Both the position numbers and the translations under genes were made by a program. A DNA stretch of 64,000 bases. Source: Mesorhizobium sp. Root554 (lineage in GTDB: Bacteria; Pseudomonadota; Alphaproteobacteria; Rhizobiales; Rhizobiaceae). Shown piece after piece: positions 58,745 to 64,000 of this stretch; position 1 is the stretch's first letter, and each line of letters starts with the position of its first letter. The stretch is taken from contig NZ_LMGA01000001.1 in the NCBI RefSeq assembly GCF_001427025.1, forward strand, positions 2,653,536 through 2,717,535, read 5' to 3'. The notes under the pieces were generated by a model. That model was given only the letters and a program-made list of their open reading frames with translations. It was not told the DNA's origin and ran no database searches.

Positions 58745-59920
58745 TCAGGCCGCGGCCTTGAGCGCGGCCTTCTGGCCGGCGAAAGCCCATTCGAGCCATG
58801 CGCGGAGCGCTTCGAGGTCGGATGTCTCGACCGTCGCGCCGCACCAGATGCGCAGGCCAGGAGGCGCGTCGCGATAGGCGCCGATGTCATAGGCCACGCC
58901 CTCCTTGTCGAGCGCCGTAACCAGACCCTTGGCGAAGGCCGCCTGGCCGTCCGCGTCGAGCGCGGTCACGTCCGGATCGACGATCGACAGGCACACCGAG
59001 GTGTTGGAGCGGGTCGCCGGCTCGACGGCCAGATGACCGAGCCACGACGATTTCTGCACGAAGCCGTCCAGCACCGCGAAATTGGCGTCGGCGCGGGCGA
59101 CCAGCGCCTTCAATCCGCCGAGCGACTTCGCCCAGTTGAGCGCGTCGAGATAGTCCTCGACGCACAGCATCGACGGCGTGTTGATGGTCTCGCCCTTGAA
59201 GATGCCTTCGATCAGCTTGCCGCCGGAGGTCAGACGGAAGATTTTCGGCAGCGGCCAGGCTGGCTTGTAGGTCTCCAGCCGTTCGACGGCGCGCGGGCTG
59301 AGGATCAGCACGCCATGTGCGCCCTCGCCGCCAAGCGCCTTCTGCCAGGAGAAGGTGACGACGTCGAGCTTGGCGAAATCGAGCTTCTGCGCAAAGGCCG
59401 CCGAGGTCGCATCGCAGATGGTCAGGCCCTCGCGATCGGCCGGGATGAAATCGGCGTTCGGCACCCGCACGCCGGAGGTGGTGCCGTTCCAGGTGAAGAC
59501 GACGTCACGGTCGAAATCGATCTGCGACAGATCAGGCAGCTTGCCATAGCCGGCCTCGATCTTGCGCGCATCGGCGAGCTTCAATTGCTTGAGCACATCG
59601 GTGACCCAGCCGGAGCCGAAGGACTCCCAGGCGACCATGTCGACGCCGCGTTCGCCCAGCAGCGACCACAGCGCCATCTCGACCGCGCCGGTGTCGGAGG
59701 CCGGGACGATGCCGATGCGGTAATCCGCCGGCACTTCCAGCACTTCGCGGGTCAGGGCGATGGCCTGTTCGAGCTTGGTCTTGCCGATCTTGGCGCGATG
59801 CGAGCGCCCCAGCGCGGCATCCTTTAGCGCCTCGACCGACCAGCCGGGACGTTTTGCGCAGGGACCTGATGAAAAATTGGGATTTGCCGGGCGGAGCCCG
59901 GGCTTGGGGAGTGTCGTCAT
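58745..59920 (-). CDS. serC: phosphoserine aminotransferase
   Basis: A 391-residue PLP enzyme of the rhizobial SerC subtype: start [33 protein letters not shown], the PLP lysine in [16 protein letters not shown] and [16 protein letters not shown]. It performs the second step of serine synthesis and is followed by serA 68 bp downstream. An RNA leader element directly precedes the ATG. Confidence 0.95.
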   Translation of the reverse strand: MTTLPKPGLRPANPNFSSGPCAKRPGWSVEALKDAALGRSHRAKIGKTKLEQAIALTREVLEVPADYRIGIVPASDTGAVEMALWSLLGERGVDMVAWESFGSGWVTDVLKQLKLADARKIEAGYGKLPDLSQIDFDRDVVFTWNGTTSGVRVPNADFIPADREGLTICDATSAAFAQKLDFAKLDVVTFSWQKALGGEGAHGVLILSPRAVERLETYKPAWPLPKIFRLTSGGKLIEGIFKGETINTPSMLCVEDYLDALNWAKSLGGLKALVARADANFAVLDGFVQKSSWLGHLAVEPATRSNTSVCLSIVDPDVTALDADGQAAFAKGLVTALDKEGVAYDIGAYRDAPPGLRIWCGATVETSDLEALRAWLEWAFAGQKAALKAAA

Positions 59921-59973
59921 CGTGGTCTATCCTTCCAGATAGTAAGCCCCTCGTTGGGGAGGGGTGGCCCACG
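59921..59973 (-). promoter_or_regulatory. serC-type RNA leader
   Basis: On the minus strand, directly before the serC ATG, CGTGG (59969-59973) pairs with CCACG (59921-59925) and encloses two hairpins: CCCCTC/GAGGGG and CTATC/GATAG with loop TGGAAG. The GGAAGG in the second loop is the only ribosome-site-like sequence. This matches the alphaproteobacterial serC RNA motif and could gate translation of serC. Confidence 0.78.
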
Positions 59974-60064
59974 GACGGCGATATTCTTTCAGGCGGCCGG
60001 CGTCAAGAACAAAGTTTCCGTCGCTGACAGAACAGAGGCGAACCGCGCCAGTATAGCCGGAAAC

Positions 60065-60088
60065 GAAAAAGGCGGGCCGAAGCCCGCC
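60065..60088 (-). terminator. rho-independent terminator of the first outer-membrane gene
   Basis: On the minus strand a 7-bp GGCGGGC / GCCCGCC stem with a TTCG tetraloop is followed by TTTTTCG, 26 bp beyond the stop of the barrel gene. Confidence 0.9.
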
Positions 60089-60113
60089 GTCGATTGGCGA
60101 AACGGAACCGCGT

Positions 60114-60800
60114 CTACCAGAGATCGTAGCGCAGGCCGACCCTGACCTGGTGGTAATCGAGGCCCTTCTCCATGCTCCCCGTTGGGATGTCGAAATATTC
60201 GAGGCCCGGAGCCGATACGTACTGGTAGCCCAGATCGACGGAAGTGTTCTGCGCCACCTTGTAGGCAAGGCCGGCGCCCAGCGAGTACGCGAAGGCATAT
60301 TGCGTATCGCGCTCGGAGATGCCGAGGAAAGTATCGTCGACCTTCCGGCTCGAATGGAGCATACCGACACCAGCGCCGATATAGGGCGTGAAGCCCGCGA
60401 TCGTACCAAGATCGAAATAGCCATTGGCCATGCCGCCCCAGATATTGCTTTCAGCCCGGATCGAGTCGATGCCGTTCGTCCAGTTGTATTTGTCGTGCGA
60501 CAGGAACCCGAGGTTGATGTCGCCACGGAAATAGTCCGTGAAATGATAGCCTACGCCGAGGCCGCCATTGATCCGCGACCCCTCCGAGTCGGTGCCATTG
60601 AACGAGACGTCATAAGGCGACTTGTTGACGTTGTAGCCAATGTCGCCACGCAGATACCAGCCCGAGCCAACTTCGACGGGCGTGTATTCCGGCGTTTCCT
60701 CGACATAGACGGGCGGATCGTAATCCGCCGCGAGAGCCTGCGGCAGCGGCGAGAAGGCTAGCGCTGCGAGCGCCAGCGCGGCACGCGATTTCAAGTTCAT
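60114..60800 (-). CDS. outer-membrane beta-barrel protein (Omp25/Omp31-like)
   Basis: A 228-residue exported protein. The signal peptide (about 1-24, cleavage after QALA) is followed by AADYDPPVYVEETPEY and then the eight-stranded Omp25/Omp31-type barrel: GSGWYLRGDIGYNVNK, GLGVGYHFTDYFRGDINLGF, GFTPYIGAGVGMLH, AYSLGAGLAYKVAQNTSVDLGYQYV and the terminal DYHQVRVGLRYDLW ending in an aromatic residue. GGGAGTGGGTGAC sets the ATG at 60800. A CtrA box lies 69 bp upstream. Confidence 0.92.
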   Translation of the reverse strand: MNLKSRAALALAALAFSPLPQALAADYDPPVYVEETPEYTPVEVGSGWYLRGDIGYNVNKSPYDVSFNGTDSEGSRINGGLGVGYHFTDYFRGDINLGFLSHDKYNWTNGIDSIRAESNIWGGMANGYFDLGTIAGFTPYIGAGVGMLHSSRKVDDTFLGISERDTQYAFAYSLGAGLAYKVAQNTSVDLGYQYVSAPGLEYFDIPTGSMEKGLDYHQVRVGLRYDLW

Positions 60801-60855
60801 GTCACCCACTCCCCATGTCGCCATACTGCGACCGGCTGTTCGTCTGGGAGCATTG

Positions 60856-60883
60856 TTAACCATAGTGGTTAAGTGGCGGTTAA
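60856..60883. promoter_or_regulatory. CtrA sites upstream of the first outer-membrane gene
   Basis: TTAA at 60869-60872 and TTAA at 60880-60883 are seven bases apart, the full CtrA consensus TTAA-N7-TTAA. Overlapping it, TTAACCA and TGGTTAA form a perfect 17-bp palindrome (60856-60872) that supplies further half-sites. The cluster is 56-83 bp before the ATG at 60800. Confidence 0.72.
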
Positions 60884-60931
60884 GGCTAACAGAGGGTTAG
60901 GGATTTAGTTCACAAGCCGGTTCGACAAACG

Positions 60932-60961
60932 AAAAACACCCGGCAGCGAGCCGGGTGTTTT
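60932..60961 (-). terminator. rho-independent terminator of the second outer-membrane gene
   Basis: On the minus strand an 11-bp stem AAACACCCGGC / GCCGGGTGTTT, with a 5-base loop, runs into TTTTCG, 23 bp beyond the stop. Confidence 0.92.
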
Positions 60962-60983
60962 GAGGTCGAATAATCCCAGGAGA

Positions 60984-61823
60984 TTACTTGGTATAGATCG
61001 GCTCCGGCGGAGGCTCGTAGGCCACCGGCTCGGGCTGCGCGCAATCCGATCTGCCGAACTGGTAGCGCAGGCCGCCGCGAACCTCGTGGACGTTGATGCC
61101 CTTGTCGTAGCCAGGTCCGCCGCCATTGGCGTAGCCGAACATCTCGCCGCCATTGATATGGCTGAAACGATAGCCCAGATCGAGCTTGGTGCGGTCGGTG
61201 AGGCAGTAGGAGGCGCCAGCCATCACCGCGTAAGCGAAGCGCCAGCCCTTGCCGCCGCGATGGTAGAAATCGCCGTCATTATTGCTGTTGTGCAGCGTGT
61301 CCCATTTCAGGTAGGCGCCGCCGATACCGGCGCCGACATAAGGCGTCACGCCGTGCCAGGTGCCGAGGTCGGCATAGGCATTGGCCAGCAGGAGCAGCGC
61401 CGAATAGGACGTGGTATCGACTGACTGGCAGACGATGCCGCCGCCGCAGGTGCCGGTCGTCTGGCCACGGAATTTCGACTTGGAGAACCAGTCGCCGGTC
61501 ACATCGACGCGGAAGTGGTTGTTGACCTGATAGCCGACACCGGCGCCGAGCGACATGGCGCCCTTGAGCTTGCCGAAGTTGAAAGAATTGGTTCCCGGCG
61601 GCGGCCCGTAGACGACGTAATCGGCGCCACGGAACTTCGACCAGTGATAGTCGACATCGCCGCGTAGATACCAGCCGCCATAGTCAGCCTCTTCATAGAC
61701 CGGCGCAGCCGCAACCGGCTCCGGCAGCTCTTCGACCGGCGGGTTGTAGTCTGCGGCCATTACCGGCACGGCCAGGCAAACCGCCGCCGCCGCGAGCGCC
61801 GCTTTCCTTGCGAAATTGAACAT
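60984..61823 (-). CDS. outer-membrane beta-barrel protein, second copy
   Basis: A 279-residue exported protein: signal peptide (about 1-23, cleavage after VMA), then ADYNPPVEELPEPVAAAPVYEEADYGGWYLRGDVDYHW. Barrel strands include GAMSLGAGVGYQVNNHFRVDVTGDWF, GVTPYVGAGIGGAYLKW, AYAVMAGASYCLTDRTKLDLGYRFSH and EVRGGLRYQFG. It extends past the barrel into a proline-rich tail ending PIYTK. Two internal cysteine pairs (TCGGGIVC; YCLT, DCAQ) are uncommon in this family. The ATG at 61823 has AGGGG upstream. It is a paralogue of the adjacent barrel gene and carries its own CtrA box. Confidence 0.92.
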   Translation of the reverse strand: MFNFARKAALAAAAVCLAVPVMAADYNPPVEELPEPVAAAPVYEEADYGGWYLRGDVDYHWSKFRGADYVVYGPPPGTNSFNFGKLKGAMSLGAGVGYQVNNHFRVDVTGDWFSKSKFRGQTTGTCGGGIVCQSVDTTSYSALLLLANAYADLGTWHGVTPYVGAGIGGAYLKWDTLHNSNNDGDFYHRGGKGWRFAYAVMAGASYCLTDRTKLDLGYRFSHINGGEMFGYANGGGPGYDKGINVHEVRGGLRYQFGRSDCAQPEPVAYEPPPEPIYTK

Positions 61824-61901
61824 TCTGGTCACCCCTGGGAGTATCGGAGCCGATGACGCGCCGATTGATTGGCCTCAGGCGTGGATAATGAATTGCAAAG
61901 G

Positions 61902-61932
61902 TTAAAAGGCCTTTAACCCTGCTCTTTAACCA
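61902..61932. promoter_or_regulatory. CtrA sites upstream of the second outer-membrane gene
   Basis: TTAA at 61902-61905 and 61913-61916 are exactly seven bases apart, matching the full CtrA consensus. A further half-site, TTAACCA, follows at 61926-61932. The full site is 79 bp before the ATG at 61823, close to the 69 bp seen for the neighbouring barrel gene. Confidence 0.75.
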
Positions 61933-61984
61933 AGAATGTTTAGGAGTTGAATGATCGAGCCGGTTTGCAATTGTCAGCACATAC

Positions 61985-62012
61985 TAAAAAGCCCGCCGAA
62001 GCGGGCCTTTTT
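61985..62012 (-). terminator. rho-independent terminator after glmM
   Basis: On the minus strand GCCCGC / GCGGGC forms a 6-bp stem with a TTCG tetraloop, flanked by A and T runs, 18 bp beyond the glmM stop. Confidence 0.92.
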
Positions 62013-62030
62013 CAAGACAGGAATGAGGGA

Positions 62031-63383
62031 TCAGGCGGCGCTGCGGGCGTGCGAGATGACTTCGACCAGATCGTCCACCACGGTTTCGACCAGCTTCTGG
62101 TCGTCGCCTTCCGCCATCACCCGGATCAGCGGCTCGGTTCCCGAAGGCCTGATGACCAGACGGCCGCCCTTGCCGAGGCGGATGCGTGCATCCTCGATGG
62201 CCGCCTTGACAGGCGCGTCCTCCAGCGGCTTGCCGCCGGAGATATGGACATTCTTGAGCAATTGCGGCACCGGCTCGAACTTCTTCGCCACCTCGCTGAC
62301 CGGCTTGTTGGCGCGCTTGATGCAGGCGAGCACCTGCAGCGCCGACACCAGTCCGTCGCCGGTGGTGGAGAAATCCGACAGCACAATGTGGCCGGACTGC
62401 TCGCCGCCGACATTGAGCCCATGTTCGCGCATGTGCTCGACGACATAGCGGTCACCGACCTTGGTGCGGTGGAGTTGCAGCTTCAGTCCGCCCAGGAAGC
62501 GTTCGAGGCCGAGGTTCGACATGATGGTGGAAACCACGCCGCCGCCTGCCAGCCTGCCGTTCTGATGCCAGGACTCCGCAATGAGCGCCATGATCTGGTC
62601 GCCGTCGACCAGTTCACCCTGCTCGTCGACGATGACGACACGGTCGGCGTCGCCATCCAGCGCAATGCCGATGTCGGCGCGCACTTCGTGGACTTTCCGC
62701 TGCAGTTCGGCCGGATCGGTCGAGCCGCATTCCTTGTTGATGTTGATGCCGTTGGGATCGACATTGATGGCAACCACGTCGGCGCCCAGTTCCCAAAGCG
62801 CCGCGGGCGCCACCTTGTAGGCCGCGCCATTGGCGCAGTCGACGACGATACGCAGGCCCGACAGCGACATTGAGCGCGGCAGCGTGCGCTTGGCGAACTC
62901 GATATAGCGGTCATGCACGCCGTCCACCCGCTTGGCCCGGCCGAGTCCGTCGGAATCGGCAAGCGCCATTTCGATGTCGTCATCGAGCATGGCCTCGATA
63001 CGCGCCTCGATCTGGTCGGAAAGCTTGTAACCGTCGGGGCCGAACAGCTTGATGCCATTGTCGTGGTAAGGGTTGTGCGAGGCCGAGATCATGACGCCGA
63101 TGTCGGCGCGCAGCGACCGGACCAGCATGGCCACGGCTGGCGTCGGAATGGGGCCAAGCAGGAAGACGTCCATGCCGGCGGCGCACAGACCGGCCACCAG
63201 CGCGTTTTCGATCATGTAGCCTGACAGCCGCGTATCCTTGCCGAGCACGACGCGGTGGCGATGGCTGCCGCGCTGGAAAGAAAGACCCGCCGCCATGCCG
63301 ACGCGCATGGCCACTTCCGCCGTCATGGGAAATTTATTGGCCCGCCCGCGAATTCCGTCGGTGCCGAAATAACGTCCGGTCAT
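62031..63383 (-). CDS. glmM: phosphoglucosamine mutase
   Basis: A 450-residue alpha-D-phosphohexomutase that converts glucosamine 6-phosphate to glucosamine 1-phosphate for peptidoglycan and lipopolysaccharide. Signatures: N-terminal [13 protein letters not shown], phosphoserine loop [15 protein letters not shown], metal loop [16 protein letters not shown], sugar loop GGEQSGHIV and phosphate loop [15 protein letters not shown]. Single gene with its own terminator. Confidence 0.97.
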   Translation of the reverse strand: MTGRYFGTDGIRGRANKFPMTAEVAMRVGMAAGLSFQRGSHRHRVVLGKDTRLSGYMIENALVAGLCAAGMDVFLLGPIPTPAVAMLVRSLRADIGVMISASHNPYHDNGIKLFGPDGYKLSDQIEARIEAMLDDDIEMALADSDGLGRAKRVDGVHDRYIEFAKRTLPRSMSLSGLRIVVDCANGAAYKVAPAALWELGADVVAINVDPNGININKECGSTDPAELQRKVHEVRADIGIALDGDADRVVIVDEQGELVDGDQIMALIAESWHQNGRLAGGGVVSTIMSNLGLERFLGGLKLQLHRTKVGDRYVVEHMREHGLNVGGEQSGHIVLSDFSTTGDGLVSALQVLACIKRANKPVSEVAKKFEPVPQLLKNVHISGGKPLEDAPVKAAIEDARIRLGKGGRLVIRPSGTEPLIRVMAEGDDQKLVETVVDDLVEVISHARSAA

Positions 63384-63447
63384 GCAGTGTTTGTCCCTGT
63401 CGGTTGTCCCCGATCGCGGCTCTCATGCCACAATCCCCCCGAGCATA

Positions 63448-63468
63448 ACGATCACATTGTATGATCGT
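63448..63468. promoter_or_regulatory. inverted repeat between glmM and the repeat protein
   Basis: Two 7-bp arms, ACGATCA (63448-63454) and TGATCGT (63462-63468), are perfect complements separated by 7 bases. The site lies 65 bp from glmM and about 190 bp from the right-hand gene. It looks like a dimeric regulator site; no regulator is identified. Confidence 0.45.
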
Positions 63469-63658
63469 ATGTTACCAAGTCTTCGTAAACGGTTCGTTTT
63501 TAGCGGAATCCACCATGATTCGGCAACAATTCATGACGCTTGATGAGCAACCTCCATATGAATGCTTCCCTGAGGCTGGCAATAGCATCTGGCGCAACCG
63601 GCCGTTGAGCGTTATTGCTCGTAGCAGTTCATTGAGGACGGCATAACGGAGAACAGCC

Positions 63659-64000
63659 ATGCTCATCGACCGATTTTTGAAACTATCCGCACTTGCCGTG
63701 GTGGCGCTGTTTCTGGCTTCGCCGGCCAGCGCACTGACCATGGCCGAATGCAGCACCAAATATAACGCCGCCAAGGACGCCGGCTCGCTCGACGGCAAGA
63801 CGTGGAATCAGTTCCGCGCCGCCGAATGCGGCACGGACGCCAGCGCCGAGACCGCGAAACCGGCCAAGAAGGCGACCAAGGCCGCTGAGACAAAGGCTGC
63901 TGAGAAGACCGCCAAGGCAGCCGCCAACGACGACACCAAGGGCCTGAGCATGGCCGAGTGCAGCGCCAAGTATCAGGCGGCCAAGGACGCCGGCTCGCTC
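63659..64000 (+). CDS. secreted tandem-repeat protein, 3' end outside window
   Basis: The frame starts at the ATG at 63659 and is still open at base 64000, giving 114 residues. A signal peptide (LSALAVVALFLASPASA) is followed by a roughly 32-residue unit beginning LTMAECSTKYNAAKDAGSL and ending WNQFRAAECG. A Lys/Ala/Glu-rich linker of about 37 residues leads to a second copy of the unit (LSMAECSAKYQAAKDAGSL), cut by the window edge. Each unit has paired cysteines. Periplasmic or secreted; the family is seen in rhizobia without a known function. Confidence 0.8.
   Translation, partial: MLIDRFLKLSALAVVALFLASPASALTMAECSTKYNAAKDAGSLDGKTWNQFRAAECGTDASAETAKPAKKATKAAETKAAEKTAKAAANDDTKGLSMAECSAKYQAAKDAGSL

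Overview
This is a GC-rich, gene-dense chromosomal segment from an alphaproteobacterium of the order Hyphomicrobiales. It is most likely from Phyllobacteriaceae (Mesorhizobium or Aminobacter type). The inference rests on gene content and order rather than a database search: pstSCAB-phoU-phoB, the block S4 protein - ferredoxin - CarD - second RpoH, two RpoH sigma factors, HWE-type histidine kinases, Omp25/Omp31-like barrels, and the alphaproteobacterial serC leader. I see no insertion sequence, prophage, integrase or CRISPR array. The segment reads as core chromosome.

Layout. At 0-3.2 kb two HWE-family sensor kinases flank a small exported protein and a glycine-zipper lipoprotein; the small protein has a general-stress (EcfG-type) promoter. 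At 3.3-8.1 kb is a xylose-type ABC importer (xylG, xylH, xylF) divergent from a ROK repressor, with a pair of operator-like sites between them. At 8.1-13.4 kb is the phosphate operon pstS-pstC-pstA-pstB-phoU-phoB behind an excellent Pho box, with no phoR alongside. At 13.6-17.4 kb is a 1273-residue multi-PAS hybrid kinase. At 17.5-23.5 kb are small envelope proteins, tRNA-Glu(CTC), an RluA-family pseudouridine synthase, rpoH (first copy), a 1-Cys peroxiredoxin and zapA with a DUF4164 partner.

At 23.7-31.4 kb is a carbon-metabolism cluster: transketolase, GAPDH, a cation/proton antiporter, phosphoglycerate kinase and class I aldolase. At 31.4-35.2 kb are a DUF899 protein, an SGNH hydrolase and propionyl-CoA synthetase. 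A 698-bp non-coding region at 35.2-35.9 kb holds a phase-locked duplicated element and a dense cluster of GANTC (CcrM) sites. It is followed by an Suv3-like helicase with a long disordered tail, an S4 protein, FdxA, CarD and rpoH2; rpoH2 also has an EcfG-type promoter.

At 42.2-44.9 kb are two DUF1801 paralogues and an M48 protease lipoprotein. At 45-49.3 kb is a thiamine module: TPP riboswitch, thiBPQ importer, and divergent thiamine diphosphokinase. At 49.3-57 kb are an ABC-F ATPase, a DUF551-like protein, a proline-rich membrane protein, purA, an EamA transporter and an FAH-family sugar-acid dehydratase resembling XylX. At 57-63.4 kb are serC-serA behind a serC-type RNA leader, two outer-membrane barrels each preceded by a canonical CtrA site, and glmM. 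At the right edge a secreted repeat protein runs out of the window.

The clearest themes are regulatory: a stress cascade (HWE kinases, EcfG promoters, rpoH2), a cell-cycle layer (CtrA boxes on both outer-membrane genes, a GANTC cluster at 35.5 kb), and RNA leaders (TPP, serC).
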